A stretch of DNA of 64,000 bases, from assembly GCF_013371085.1 (NCBI RefSeq), contig NZ_JABWCV010000010.1, positions 115,333-179,332 of the forward strand, written 5' to 3'. Within the stretch, counting starts at the first letter, position 1. Each line of letters begins with the position of its first letter. The notes under the pieces are model-generated. The model had not been told where the DNA came from, ran no database searches, and saw nothing but the letters and a program-made list of their open reading frames with translations. A program made the position numbers and the translations under genes. Source of the stretch: Vreelandella maris. GTDB taxonomy: Bacteria > Pseudomonadota > Gammaproteobacteria > Pseudomonadales > Halomonadaceae. Shown here piece by piece: positions 29,172-38,386 of the stretch.

Positions 29172-29774
29172 TCAGTCGTTAAGCAGCTGACGGTAGCGTT
29201 GATCCAGCCGCACCACTTGCTCCATCATGCTGACATGGTCACCGCTGTTATCTATCACGTCATCTGCTTGTGCTAGTCGTTGTTCGCGGGAAAGCTGGGC
29301 GGCGAGAATAGCATGCACTTGGCTTTCGCTCACTCCATCACGTTGCTGGGTTCTCGATAATTGTAGCGCTTGTGGTACATCGACAACGACCGCTCGGTTG
29401 ACTAGCGTATTTTGGCCCGACTCAAATAGCAGCGGTGATACCAGTAGCACATAAGGCGCACCTTGCATTTTAAGCTGCGCTAAGTGCTGCAATAGACGTT
29501 CTCTTATTTTGGGGTGTGTGACTGATTCTAGCCATTGTCGCTGCTCTGGATCTTTAAAAATAATATCGCGAAGGGCCGCGCGATTAAGCGTGCCATTCTG
29601 GTGAATGACCTGATCACCGAAGCGATTTTTAATGGCTAATAGTGCCGGTTCACCAGGTAGAACGATTTCTCTGGCGACATCATCAGCATCGACCGAGGCA
29701 GCACCAAGTGTTTCAAAGGCGCGCGCAACCGTCGATTTGCCCGACCCAATACCTCCGGTTAATCCGATAATCAT
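29172..29774 (-). CDS. coaE: Dephospho-CoA kinase
   Basis: A 200-residue enzyme for the last step of coenzyme A synthesis. The Walker A motif GLTGGIGSGKST is at residues 4-15, followed by DADDVAREIVLPGEPAL, the substrate-binding region, and the lid-like VVVDVPQALQLSRTQQRDG. The end DDVIDNSGD is family-typical. It lies between pilD and yacG on the same strand. Confidence 0.96.
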   Translation of the reverse strand: MIIGLTGGIGSGKSTVARAFETLGAASVDADDVAREIVLPGEPALLAIKNRFGDQVIHQNGTLNRAALRDIIFKDPEQRQWLESVTHPKIRERLLQHLAQLKMQGAPYVLLVSPLLFESGQNTLVNRAVVVDVPQALQLSRTQQRDGVSESQVHAILAAQLSREQRLAQADDVIDNSGDHVSMMEQVVRLDQRYRQLLND

Positions 29775-29853
29775 CTGCTGCCTCGCATAGCTCAGTTTTC
29801 ACTAGCCTAATTTCACTAGCTCTGTTTTTTAATAACCAAATAATAGTTAAACT

Positions 29854-30699
29854 TTAAATAAGCAGACTGAGATATAGCGCCATTAGCTCATCGCCAACTA
29901 ATAACGCTACCCAACCAGCGAGGGCAAGAAAAGGTCCAAAGGGTAGCGGTTTACCACGTAAGCGAGGCGCGCAGGCCTGAGCAGTCAAACCAACCACCGC
30001 GCCAAGCCCTGCGGAAAGTATCAAGATAAGCGGTAAAAAGTTCCAGCCTAGCCAGGCGCCCAATGCTGCCAGCAGCTTAAAGTCGCCAAAGCCCATGCCC
30101 TCTTTACCGGTGACGAGTTTGAACAGCCAATAAAAACTCCATAGAGAAAGATAGCCCACCATCACGCCAATAACGGCATCGGGGAGCATAAACGGCTGAA
30201 AGAGTAGCTGAAAAAGTAAGCCTGCCCATAGCAGCGGGAGCGTAATGACATCCGGCAATAACTGGGTGCGAAAATCGATCACGGCGAGTGCTAACAGCAT
30301 CAAGCAGGCCCCGTAAATAAACAATGACTCTGCAGTGAGGCCATGGAGTGCCAGTACCGCTAATGCCAGTAGGCCACCGGCCATTTCTACCAGCGGATAT
30401 TGGAGACTGATGCTCGTTTGACACTCTGCACACCGCCCGCGGCGTTTAATCCAGCCAATCAGCGGTAGGTTGTCGTGCCAGGCGATCGGGGTTTCGCAGC
30501 GGGGGCACAGAGAGCCTGGTGTGGCCAAATTGAAGCGTGGTGAGTGTTCGTCATCCAGTTCAAGCGCTGCACGCGCCTCACGGCGCCATTGGCGCATCAA
30601 CATGACCGGTAGGCGCGTGATAACAACATTAAGAAAACTGCCTAAACAGAGCCCTAAAAGTAAAACGATAAACCACACGATAAGCGGAGGGTGGTGCAT
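29854..30699 (-). CDS. pilD: Type IV prepilin leader peptidase/N-methyltransferase
   Basis: A 281-residue polytopic membrane enzyme that cleaves prepilin leaders and methylates the new N-terminal phenylalanine. The cytoplasmic zinc-binding loop has two cysteine pairs (CPRC and CAEC). The two catalytic aspartates lie in IDFRTQLLPD and GMGFGDFKLLAALG. It processes the two pilins encoded at 34.0-35.1 kb. It lies 48 bp after pilC. Confidence 0.96.
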   Translation of the reverse strand: MHHPPLIVWFIVLLLGLCLGSFLNVVITRLPVMLMRQWRREARAALELDDEHSPRFNLATPGSLCPRCETPIAWHDNLPLIGWIKRRGRCAECQTSISLQYPLVEMAGGLLALAVLALHGLTAESLFIYGACLMLLALAVIDFRTQLLPDVITLPLLWAGLLFQLLFQPFMLPDAVIGVMVGYLSLWSFYWLFKLVTGKEGMGFGDFKLLAALGAWLGWNFLPLILILSAGLGAVVGLTAQACAPRLRGKPLPFGPFLALAGWVALLVGDELMALYLSLLI

Positions 30700-30747
30700 G
30701 TAGCTCCTTAGGTTTCTTTAATGTAACGTTATTGGCAAGTTTGAAGC

Positions 30748-31980
30748 TTAGAGTGCAGACCCTAAGTCGAAGATAGGTAGATACATCGAGACAACAACGC
30801 CGCCGACCAACACACCCAATACCACGATAATAACGGGCTCCATTAGCGAAGTGAGTGCATCGACTTTATTGTCGACTTCTTCTTCATAATAATCGGCGAC
30901 GCGGTTCAACATAGCATCGAGCGAGCCCGCCTCTTCGCCGATGCTAACCATCTGAATCGCCAGGGGAGGGAAGCGGTTAGTCATCCGCATGGCGAAGTGC
31001 AATTGCTGCCCGGTCGCCACGTCTTGGCGCGTTTGAATCACTGCGCGTTCGTATACTTTATTCCCCGTGGCACCGGCGGCAGTATCTAGGCCCTCGACTA
31101 GCGGTACGCCTGAGGCAAAGGTGGTGGCTAATGTACGCGAGAAGCGAGCAATAGCAGATTTATGCATAATATCGCCGATTATCGGTAAACGAAGCAGTAA
31201 GGCGTGCATGCGGTAAGCGACCTTAGCAGAACGCTGAATGCTAAATTTGAGCAGTAGTACCGCGCCAATCACCGCACCTAGCGCCACAAGCCAATAGCGC
31301 TGGGCAAGCTCGGACAAATTCACGGTCATCTGGGTAAGTGCGGGAAGCTCCGCGCCGAAGCTCTGAAACATGCTTTCAAATTCAGGCACCACTTTGATTA
31401 ACAAGAGCATGGTCACTGCGATGCCAATGGTCATAACGGCAGTAGGGTACCAAAGCGCTTTCTTTACCCGTGCTTTGAGCGACTCTACTTTCTCTTTATA
31501 AGTCGCAACACGATCAAGCATCTGATCCAGCGCACCTGACTGTTCACCAGCATTAACAAGATTAACAAACAGCCGGTCAAAGTGTTTAGGATGGCGGCGT
31601 AGAGCGTCGGAGAAACTAGAACCCGACGACACATCGCTCATCATATGCTGAACAAGGGCGACCATGGCGGGTTTTTTTAGGCTCTCGGCCACTACTTGCA
31701 GCGCTTGTAGTAAGGGGATGCCCGCTCGAATCATGGTGGCCATTTGGCGCGCAAAGACCATCACATCATTAGGGTTAATACGGCCACTGCCGCCCAGGTT
31801 GCCCTTTTTAGAAATGCGCCGGATAACGATATTCTGTTTGGTAAGCTCAGCCGCTACTTCAGCTTTGCTGCGGCCAATCATCTCGCCGCTTAGCGGTCTA
31901 TCTTGTGGGCCTTTTCCTACCCATTTCCAGCGCGATAGCTTGATGGCGGGCGTTGGGCGTCGACGTGCCGTTTTAGCCAT
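30748..31980 (-). CDS. pilC: Type IV pilus inner-membrane platform protein
   Basis: A 410-residue member of the PilC/GspF family. Two homologous halves each carry a cytoplasmic helical domain with the family block FARQMATMIRAGIPLLQALQ (first) and FSRTLATTFASGVPLVEGLD (second), plus three membrane helices overall. The platform couples the PilB motor to the pilus base. It starts 3 bp after the pilB stop, so coupled translation is likely. Confidence 0.96.
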   Translation of the reverse strand: MAKTARRRPTPAIKLSRWKWVGKGPQDRPLSGEMIGRSKAEVAAELTKQNIVIRRISKKGNLGGSGRINPNDVMVFARQMATMIRAGIPLLQALQVVAESLKKPAMVALVQHMMSDVSSGSSFSDALRRHPKHFDRLFVNLVNAGEQSGALDQMLDRVATYKEKVESLKARVKKALWYPTAVMTIGIAVTMLLLIKVVPEFESMFQSFGAELPALTQMTVNLSELAQRYWLVALGAVIGAVLLLKFSIQRSAKVAYRMHALLLRLPIIGDIMHKSAIARFSRTLATTFASGVPLVEGLDTAAGATGNKVYERAVIQTRQDVATGQQLHFAMRMTNRFPPLAIQMVSIGEEAGSLDAMLNRVADYYEEEVDNKVDALTSLMEPVIIVVLGVLVGGVVVSMYLPIFDLGSAL

Positions 31981-31983
31981 GCC

Positions 31984-33741
31984 TTACTCCTTGCTCACTC
32001 GGTTAACCTCTTCCAGGCTGGTAATGCCCTGCATGACTTTCAACAAACCACTGCGGCGAAGGCTGGGGTAACCTTCTGTACGTGCCTGATGATCAATATC
32101 TAACGCATTAGCGTCGCGCATAATTAACTGGTTCATCGCGTCAGTAATGGGTACCACCTCATAAATGCCAATGCGGCCTTTATAGCCTTGAGTGCAGTGT
32201 TTGCAACCTACCGGCTTATAGATACTCGCTTGCTGTATTTCATCATTATTAAACCCTTCTTTACGTAGTGCTTCGTGAGGAATATCAATAGGTTCCTTAC
32301 AATGCTTGCAAAGTTTGCGGGCTAGACGCTGGGCAATAATTAAACTAACAGCACTAGCAATATTAAACGAGGAGACGCCCATATTAGCCAAGCGTGTGAG
32401 TGTTTCAGCAGCCGAGTTGGTGTGCACGGTAGAAAGCACTAAGTGGCCCGTTTGCGCGGCCTTAACGGCAATTTCAGCCGTTTCAAGGTCACGAATTTCG
32501 CCCACCATTACTACGTCAGGGTCTTGGCGTAGAAACGCCCTTAACGCACTGGCAAAATCGAGGCCAATTTTAGGCAATACGTTCACCTGGTTGATACCCG
32601 CTACTTTGATTTCAACCGGGTCTTCAGCGGTACAAATATTGCGCTCAATTTTGTTAAGAATATTGATGCCGGTATATAACGAAACCGTTTTACCGCTACC
32701 GGTAGGGCCGGTGACCAGAATCATACCTTGGGGCTGCTTCAATGCCTGCTCGTAGTGACTACGCTGCTCATCGGTAAAGCCCAGTTGCTCAATGCCTAAC
32801 TGAGCGGCGGTAGGGTCTAAAATCCTTAGTACCAGCTTTTCGCCATAAACAGTCGGCAACGAGTTAACACGAAAATCAAGCGAGCGGGTGCGCGATAACT
32901 TGAGTTTGATCGCGCCATCTTGTGGCAGACGGCGCTCTGAAATATCAAGGCGAGCCATAATTTTCAGGCGGGCGGCAATGCGGTTACGCATGGCAAAGGG
33001 GGGGCGTGCCACTTCTATTAGCATGCCATCCACACGAAAGCGTACCCGATAGAGTGTTTCGTAGGGCTCGAAGTGGATATCAGACGCACCTCGGCGAATG
33101 GCATCTAACAATATCTTGTTAACAAATTTAACGATGGGGGCGTCTTCGTTATTTTGCGAGGACTCTTCAAGCGGGACTTCGTTACCATCGTTACTTTGTA
33201 CTACGTTCAGCGAGCTTACCGCATCGTCAATATCATCAAGCTCATCGAACATGCCGCGTTCGTTTTGTGCAAGGTAGTTATTCAGCGCGACTGTAATTTG
33301 GTCAACAGGCGCAAGAATACCTTCAACGCTAAGGCCCGTGGCAAATTGTAATTCATCCAATTGCGTTAACGTGGCGGGGTAGGGCACCGCAACGGTAAGG
33401 CGATGACCATGGCGCGCTAACGGTAGAATGTTAAGGTTCTGCAGCACCTTGATGGGGTAGTCAGCGGCAGGCGGTAGTGTATTTAAGCGCAACGCCTCTA
33501 AATCAACGACCGGAAGCCCATACTCCCAGCCAGCCGCCACGGTGGCTTCGACAGCATCTACCAATCCGCTCTCAATAACATGCTGAAGTAGCGATATTTC
33601 CAAATCCGACGCGGTTGTTTCTGCCGTTGCGGCTTGGGCATCGGTCAGCAAGCCGTGTTTCACCAAGCGCTGAGCAATGCCGCGTAGGCCACCACGAGCT
33701 GCGGCGTGGCTTAGAGTCGACTCAAAAGGGGGTTGGCTCAT
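31984..33741 (-). CDS. pilB: Type IV pilus assembly ATPase
   Basis: A 585-residue hexameric motor that drives pilus extension. An N-terminal GspE/MshE-like domain (about residues 60-160) precedes the ATPase with Walker A GPTGSGKTVSLYTG and the Walker B/Asp-box EIRDLETAEIAVKAAQTGH. A zinc tetracysteine motif is present (CKHCKEP then GCKHC). ATG at 33741 is preferred since it follows AGGT with suitable spacing and family homology begins nearby; the frame stays open for 15 codons more. It is divergent from the pilin genes. Confidence 0.95.
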   Translation of the reverse strand: MSQPPFESTLSHAAARGGLRGIAQRLVKHGLLTDAQAATAETTASDLEISLLQHVIESGLVDAVEATVAAGWEYGLPVVDLEALRLNTLPPAADYPIKVLQNLNILPLARHGHRLTVAVPYPATLTQLDELQFATGLSVEGILAPVDQITVALNNYLAQNERGMFDELDDIDDAVSSLNVVQSNDGNEVPLEESSQNNEDAPIVKFVNKILLDAIRRGASDIHFEPYETLYRVRFRVDGMLIEVARPPFAMRNRIAARLKIMARLDISERRLPQDGAIKLKLSRTRSLDFRVNSLPTVYGEKLVLRILDPTAAQLGIEQLGFTDEQRSHYEQALKQPQGMILVTGPTGSGKTVSLYTGINILNKIERNICTAEDPVEIKVAGINQVNVLPKIGLDFASALRAFLRQDPDVVMVGEIRDLETAEIAVKAAQTGHLVLSTVHTNSAAETLTRLANMGVSSFNIASAVSLIIAQRLARKLCKHCKEPIDIPHEALRKEGFNNDEIQQASIYKPVGCKHCTQGYKGRIGIYEVVPITDAMNQLIMRDANALDIDHQARTEGYPSLRRSGLLKVMQGITSLEEVNRVSKE

Positions 33742-33981
33742 CAAAAAACCTGTTTTACATCGGCGTAGGCGGACTACTTGTACCATAAACTAGCTGCTGC
33801 AGGCACTACATGACTGGCCATTCAGAACTGCTTAAGTAGTAGAAGGCTGAGCCGATAGCGTTTAGAGAAGCTGTTGTAAAAAAGGATCACGTAAGCTAGT
33901 GTAACGCTTATTATCTCTAACTCTTTTTAAGGAAGTTCGTTCCTTATAAAGGCTTGCCCTTTCCCCTCAGGAGATGCATTC

Positions 33982-34479
33982 ATGCAGAAATCTGCACAAC
34001 TCAACGCCCGCAGCACGAAACAGGGTGGTTTCACGCTGATTGAATTGATGATCGTGGTGGCGATTATTGGTGTGTTGGCGTCTATCGCCGTACCGCAGTA
34101 TCAGAACTACACCGCCCGAGCTCAGGCCAGTGAGGGGCTTTCAGTTACAGCGGGTCTGCGTGCCGATGTTGCGGAATACTTTTCGCTAAACGGTGAAGTG
34201 CCTGCAGCAGCAACTAATCTTAGCGTTGATCTTACCGAAATTAATGGCCGTTATATTTTAGATACTAATGGGGTTGCTTACGCAAACGGTGTCATTACTA
34301 TTAACTGGGACACTGCTAACAGCGCCTTAGAGGGTGCAATGCAGCTAACTGCTCAGAATGACGGTGACGGAGAACCAAACCCGGGTCGCGGTTGGCGTTG
34401 TACTAAATCAGGCGATATGGAGGCCAATCACCTGCCAGCTGGTTGCCGTGCAGACTCACCCGAAGTAAGCGATCCTTAA
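33982..34479 (+). CDS. pilA: Type IV pilin, first of two tandem copies
   Basis: A 165-residue prepilin. The leader MQKSAQLNARSTKQGG is cleaved before F17; the methylated helix [20 protein letters not shown] with glutamate at mature position 5 follows. Near the C-terminus C-x14-C (RCTKSG to AGC) makes the pilin disulfide loop. The leader is long (16 residues) for a type IVa pilin. GGAG is placed at 33969-33973 before the ATG. It is divergent from pilB and followed by its own terminator, then a second pilin. Confidence 0.95.
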   Translation: MQKSAQLNARSTKQGGFTLIELMIVVAIIGVLASIAVPQYQNYTARAQASEGLSVTAGLRADVAEYFSLNGEVPAAATNLSVDLTEINGRYILDTNGVAYANGVITINWDTANSALEGAMQLTAQNDGDGEPNPGRGWRCTKSGDMEANHLPAGCRADSPEVSDP

Positions 34480-34514
34480 AACTTAAGGGATAAAGATTAA
34501 AAAGTAACAAACAG

Positions 34515-34538
34515 AGGGGCCAGATCGGCCCCTTTTTT
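34515..34538 (+). terminator. Rho-independent terminator between the two pilin genes
   Basis: GGGGCC and GGCCCC form a 6-bp GC stem with a short loop, followed by six T residues. It should let the first pilin be made at a much higher level than the second. Confidence 0.88.
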
Positions 34539-34563
34539 ATAAAATTATTAAGAGGCTGGGAAC

Positions 34564-35061
34564 ATGAAAGGAATTCAACGTGGTTTTACGCTTATTGAGC
34601 TAATGATTGTAGTGGCGATTATTGGCGTATTGGCCTCTATTGCGATACCTCAGTATCAAAACTACACTGCGCGCTCTCAGGTAGCTGAAGCCTTTTCACT
34701 GGCTTCAGAGTACAAAACCGCAATGAGTGAGTTTTATGCTGTAAATGGGCGTTTTCCAAATGGTAATGCTGAAGTTGGTTTTGATAATGATGTGACACCC
34801 ACAGGTGGCGGCACACCAGGTGCTGGCTATGGTGATGCTTATGTTTCGTATATCGGTATTTGGCCCGGTGGGGGAAGCTACGAAGCTAGGGTAGTAATGC
34901 AGATGAGTGAAAACGCGAATTCTGCCATACAAGATCGTTGGATAGTGATGGAGGCAGACCCTTCTGCTGGTTCAATTATGTGGTCTTGTCGTTCCACTAC
35001 GGGATCAGGTAATGCCGTCGAAGAAAAATACCTTCCCGGTTCTTGCCGCGATCAAAAGTAA
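34564..35061 (+). CDS. Type IV pilin, second tandem copy
   Basis: A 165-residue prepilin with a short basic leader MKGIQRG cleaved before [20 protein letters not shown]. The N-terminal helix through [12 protein letters not shown] is nearly identical to the first pilin, while the globular head is unrelated by eye (glycine-rich, [20 protein letters not shown]). Cysteines in MWSCRS and PGSCRD would close the D-region disulfide. It may be an alternative major pilin or a minor one. Recombination of heads on a shared helix is a plausible origin. Confidence 0.93.
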   Translation: MKGIQRGFTLIELMIVVAIIGVLASIAIPQYQNYTARSQVAEAFSLASEYKTAMSEFYAVNGRFPNGNAEVGFDNDVTPTGGGTPGAGYGDAYVSYIGIWPGGGSYEARVVMQMSENANSAIQDRWIVMEADPSAGSIMWSCRSTTGSGNAVEEKYLPGSCRDQK

Positions 35062-35146
35062 TTTTCTAACGTTATTTTTTCCTTCCTCAATCCCTACGCA
35101 TTTGTTCATTACACTGTAAGCTCTGTCACTAAACCAGGAGCTTACA

Positions 35147-35575
35147 GTGAACCCCTTCAAACTGATTATCTTGAGTGCATTTGGCGCACTACTATTCAAT
35201 AGTGCTGCCTTTGCACAACCTGACCATGCCCCGGCCCACGGTGCCCGTGATAAGGGCCAACAGCATGAATCCAATCGGCCTGAAAACTCCCGAGATGAGC
35301 GGGTTGATTTACCACGCATCAACGAGCGTGAGCTTCGCCAGCTATTGCGCCAGTACGATGCGCCACGAGCCGAGTCATTGCCGCCGGGTATTCAGCGCAA
35401 TTTAGAGCGCGGTAAGCCTTTGCCACTGGGTATCGCCAAGCGTTTTGATGGTCAGTTAGCCTCTCAGTTACCGCAATACCCAGGCTATGAATGGGAGCGT
35501 GTAGGTGCTGATGTGGTTTTGATTGAAGCTGCTACACGCATTGTGGTGGATGTTCTGGTCGATGTTTTGCGTTAA
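35147..35575 (+). CDS. CigR-like (RcnB-family) exported protein
   Basis: A 142-residue protein with an N-terminal signal peptide (cleavage likely after SAAFA, residue 23). A charged low-complexity middle is followed by the conserved LPPGIQRNLERGKPLPLGIA and LPQYPGYEWERVGADVVLIE, then a hydrophobic end (VVDVLVDVLR). This C-terminal module is typical of CigR, a Salmonella anti-virulence regulator, and related RcnB-like proteins. The periplasmic role here is unknown. The start is GTG at 35147, preceded by CAGGAG. Confidence 0.72.
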   Translation: MNPFKLIILSAFGALLFNSAAFAQPDHAPAHGARDKGQQHESNRPENSRDERVDLPRINERELRQLLRQYDAPRAESLPPGIQRNLERGKPLPLGIAKRFDGQLASQLPQYPGYEWERVGADVVLIEAATRIVVDVLVDVLR

Positions 35576-35666
35576 CCCTTTTTATGAAAGGCTATAGCGA
35601 CTCGAAAATTTCACCTTAGCGGCTTATGGTTAGTCATCATGGTTAATGTCCTCAATGGGAGATTCA

Positions 35667-36494
35667 ATGTCTGACCAAACGTTTGACGACACACTACAAG
35701 CGCGCTTAAAAATCGCTATTTCCATTGCCGAAGAAGCTGGGCAGATGATTATCCAAGCGCGAGAGCGGCAAGGTTTTTCACAACGGTTGAAAAAAGACAA
35801 TGAGCTGGTCACCGATGTGGATGTAGCCGTTGATCAGCTCATTAGCCAGCGGCTTGAAGAGCATTTTCCTGGTGAGGCAAGGCTGAGTGAAGAGCTCGCC
35901 CCCGAGAGCGCTGTGCATGTGCAAGCGGCGCAGCTTTGGGTAGTGGATCCTATTGATGGCACGGTCAACTTTGCGCAGGGGTTGCGTCATGTGGCGGTAT
36001 CAATCGGCTGGATGGAAGAGGGCATTGCTAAGGTCGGTGTTGTACACGCGCCGTTTTTAGGCGAAACCTTTAGCGCTGCAGAAGGCGCAGGTGCTGTTTG
36101 CAATGATCAGCCCATTCAACCCAGCAGTGCAGATTCACTAGCGAACACCCTGGTAGGAACGGGTTTTCCCTACCGCAAAGAAGGGCGTAAGCACCTTTTA
36201 AAGCGGTTAGAGGCGGTGCTTATTGAATGCCAGGATATCCGTCGTAACGGTGCGGCGGCACTCGATTTATGCGATGTCGCCTGTGGCCGCTTAGATGCGT
36301 ATTACGAAAGTGTCTCGCCTTGGGATTTTGTCGCGGGCTGGGTCATTGCACGAGAAGCCGGGGCGCGTGTAGGTCACTTATATGAGCCGCCTAAATCGGT
36401 GCCTGAAGACCTTTATCCCGAGCACTTGCTAGTGGCTGCGCCTGGTGTCTATGACGCCATGGCCTATCTGTTGCTCGACGCTGACCAACGCTAA
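35667..36494 (+). CDS. Inositol monophosphatase family protein
   Basis: A 275-residue magnesium-dependent phosphatase of the IMPase/FBPase/CysQ superfamily. The metal-binding signatures are WVVDPIDGTVNFAQG and, near the C-terminus, SPWDFVAGWVIAREAGA; the upstream SEELAP supplies another metal ligand. The substrate may be inositol-1-phosphate, 3'-phosphoadenosine 5'-phosphate or another sugar phosphate; sequence alone does not decide. It differs from the separate SuhB gene expected elsewhere. ATG at 35667 follows TGGGAGA at good spacing. Confidence 0.88.
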   Translation: MSDQTFDDTLQARLKIAISIAEEAGQMIIQARERQGFSQRLKKDNELVTDVDVAVDQLISQRLEEHFPGEARLSEELAPESAVHVQAAQLWVVDPIDGTVNFAQGLRHVAVSIGWMEEGIAKVGVVHAPFLGETFSAAEGAGAVCNDQPIQPSSADSLANTLVGTGFPYRKEGRKHLLKRLEAVLIECQDIRRNGAAALDLCDVACGRLDAYYESVSPWDFVAGWVIAREAGARVGHLYEPPKSVPEDLYPEHLLVAAPGVYDAMAYLLLDADQR

Positions 36495-36631
36495 CGAGAA
36501 AGGGCGGATTGCGTTAAATGGTGAATGACAAATACTTGAAAAGAAAGCGCTATAAAGGCTTTTCATTTATGCATGAAACCGCTAGTATACGCACCGTCTT
36601 GAGGCAAAGATGTAGCGGCCAATAAAGACAG

Positions 36632-36708
36632 CGGAGCGTGGCGCAGCTTGGTAGCGCGTTGCAATGGGGTTGCAAAGGTCGCAGGTTCGAATCCTGTCGC
36701 TCCGACCA
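36632..36708 (+). tRNA. tRNA-Pro (anticodon GGG)
   Basis: The 77-base gene folds as a cloverleaf: acceptor CGGAGCG with CGCTCCG, D-arm GCGC-AGCTTGGTA-GCGC, anticodon stem TTGCA/TGCAA with loop ATGGGGT (anticodon GGG), variable loop AGGTC, and T-arm GCAGG-TTCGAAT-CCTGT. The CCA end is encoded (36706-36708). It strongly resembles E. coli proL. The nitrate-respiration region begins right after it. Confidence 0.96.
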
Positions 36709-36720
36709 AAGATTATTAAA

Positions 36721-36757
36721 AACCGCCGATTTGGTTAAAACCAATCGGCGGTTTTTT
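36721..36757 (+). terminator. Rho-independent terminator after tRNA-Pro
   Basis: AACCGCCGATTGG-type stem (AACCGCCGATTTGG pairing with CCAATCGGCGGTT) followed by TTTTTT, 12 bp after the tRNA. Confidence 0.9.
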
Positions 36758-36819
36758 ATTGGCTGGTATAACCGTAGCGGCAGCCAGCCTGATGAGCGAA
36801 GTACTATCGGTCGTCGATT

Positions 36820-37836
36820 TTAGGGGCGCCGCTCGGCTAGAACAACGGCACCAATTAATGTGCTGGCCAATACGGTCGTGGTCAGTAACGGATGCATCGA
36901 GGCATTGTTGTACAGACTGGTCTTGGAAACGTGGCTGGCGTATCGGACGCGTTCCCGCCTATCGGTGGCCGCTTCTTGCAACGCGAAGTGGCGGCGATGC
37001 TCGGGTTTCTCGGTCTGCTGTTGCTTGATGATCTTCGCTGACATGATTTTGTCCATCATCCGTGGTGCGCAGTGTCCAAGTGCTGTCATAAACCGCCCGC
37101 CGCCGCCAACGTACATGACACGGCGGGGATGCTCGGCACAGTAAAGGATACTACGAGCAACGATGCGGGGTTCGTAGAGCGGTGGCGGCAGGGTCGGTTC
37201 CGTATCCATAACGTTACCAGCGTGCTCGGGGAAGGGCGTGGCGATGCTGGCCGGCTTGATCAACGTAACCGAAATGGGCGCGCCAGCATGCTCAAGTTCC
37301 ATGCGCAGTGCGTCGGTGAAGCCTTTGACGGCATGCTTGGCGGCCGAATACATGCCCTGATAGGGGATGGCTTGGTCCGAAGCGATCGAGCCAAGGTTGA
37401 TGATCGCACCAGCGTAGCCATCGCGGCGCTTACCTGCCAAGTGGCGTGCCGCCTCCAGAGAACCATACACGACGCCCCAGTAAGTCGTGTCAAATAGTCG
37501 GTGGTAATCCTTCTCGTCGATATCGAGCAGGTTGCCGAAAAGAGAGACGCCGGCATTGTTGATCCAGGTATCGAAGCCGCCAAACGTATCGATGGCGGTT
37601 TGCGTTATCCTGTGAACTTGCGCTTTGTCGCCGATATCCACCGCGACGTGGACGGCCTCGCCACCGGTGAGGTTGATTTCGTCACAAAGTTCGCGCAACG
37701 CATTCTCGTCACGTGCTACCAGAACCAGACGTGCGCCACGGTCGGCGGCCATGCGCGCCGTTGCCAGCCCGATACCCGTGGTGGCGCCTGTGATGATGAC
37801 CGTTTGATGTTCCAAGTCTTTCAAATGCAGTGCCAT
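36820..37836 (-). CDS. Short-chain dehydrogenase/reductase with C-terminal membrane segment
   Basis: A 338-residue SDR. The cofactor motif TGATTGIG is at residues 16-23, NNAG is near residue 93, and the catalytic Y-x3-K is in MYSAAKHAVKGF, with the serine in LGSIASDQ. Beyond the Rossmann domain (about residue 270) is a basic stretch and a hydrophobic C-terminal helix (about 317-333), suggesting membrane attachment. The substrate is unknown. By eye it is richer in G and C than the genes before the tRNA, and it lies just inside the nitrate-respiration region. The downstream neighbour is the tRNA-Pro terminator. Confidence 0.88.
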   Translation of the reverse strand: MALHLKDLEHQTVIITGATTGIGLATARMAADRGARLVLVARDENALRELCDEINLTGGEAVHVAVDIGDKAQVHRITQTAIDTFGGFDTWINNAGVSLFGNLLDIDEKDYHRLFDTTYWGVVYGSLEAARHLAGKRRDGYAGAIINLGSIASDQAIPYQGMYSAAKHAVKGFTDALRMELEHAGAPISVTLIKPASIATPFPEHAGNVMDTEPTLPPPLYEPRIVARSILYCAEHPRRVMYVGGGGRFMTALGHCAPRMMDKIMSAKIIKQQQTEKPEHRRHFALQEAATDRRERVRYASHVSKTSLYNNASMHPLLTTTVLASTLIGAVVLAERRP

Positions 37837-38051
37837 TTCGCCCTCCTTGCTAGTGTCTGCAGTTTTTGGGAAAAAACTGTTGAACTCAGCTTTTCAGTTC
37901 AATCCACTTCCTCAGAATAGACGCTCTGCGAGGATTGCAAAATGCTGTGATTGGTGCGCCAAGCATGATGCGCAGCGCTCTCTTATACAGGTGCTGTTCC
38001 TGGAGGCAGCCTCAGTATGACTTGGGGGTAGCAGTCCTCTGGGCCCGATAA

Positions 38052-38264
38052 GCGAAGCATCATGGGGTGGTGGCGCTAGTTGATCGCTGTGAGCAGCAAT
38101 CGCTGGTTGTGCGGCGGCAAGGGCGTGAGGATCGGCGTCAAATAGAAGTGCATTTATTGGAAGAGGGCATGAGTCGGGTAACGCAAATTGCTGAAGCTCA
38201 TCAACCTGAGTTACGTTATTTGCAGGAAAACACACCATTGGCTGGCTGGAACAAGTCCCCTTAA
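38052..38264 (+). pseudogene. Truncated MarR-family regulator
   Basis: The plus strand encodes AKHHGVVALVDRCEQQSLVV then RQGREDRRQIEVHLLEEG, which is the recognition helix, wing and dimerisation helix of a MarR-type regulator (compare RHHS-VV-LVDR and DRR in the family). An in-frame stop (TAA at 38049-38051) directly precedes it and the N-terminal half is missing, so it is a 3' remnant of a gene that should be about 140 codons long. A GTG at 38067 might start a 65-residue product, but no function is likely. Confidence 0.6.
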
Positions 38265-38351
38265 TGCAGCGCTTAAGAAGTGTGGCATAGCCAACATACA
38301 TTACGGCTCCTAATTAAGAGGGCTCTGAAGGGCGCTATTTTTGCTGCTACA

Positions 38352-38386
38352 GGCGCTGTCCGGATCTAATTGATGCGGACAGCGCC
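38352..38386. terminator. Long perfect hairpin downstream of narK1
   Basis: GGCGCTGTCCG at 38352-38362 pairs perfectly with CGGACAGCGCC at 38376-38386 (11 bp, 13-nt loop). It lies 17 bp after the narK1 stop. No T tract follows on either strand, so it is more likely an mRNA 3' stabiliser or repeat element than a classic terminator. Confidence 0.5.

Noticed and set aside
33800..33981. Sigma-54 promoter before the first pilin
   Set aside because: TGGCC and TGC elements occur near 33815-33830, but the GG-to-GC distance is 12 and not 10, so it does not fit the -24/-12 consensus.
37912..38301. 129-codon minus-strand open frame
   Set aside because: It is antisense to the MarR fragment, rich in unusual residue runs, has no domain pattern, and starts without a clear ribosome-binding site.
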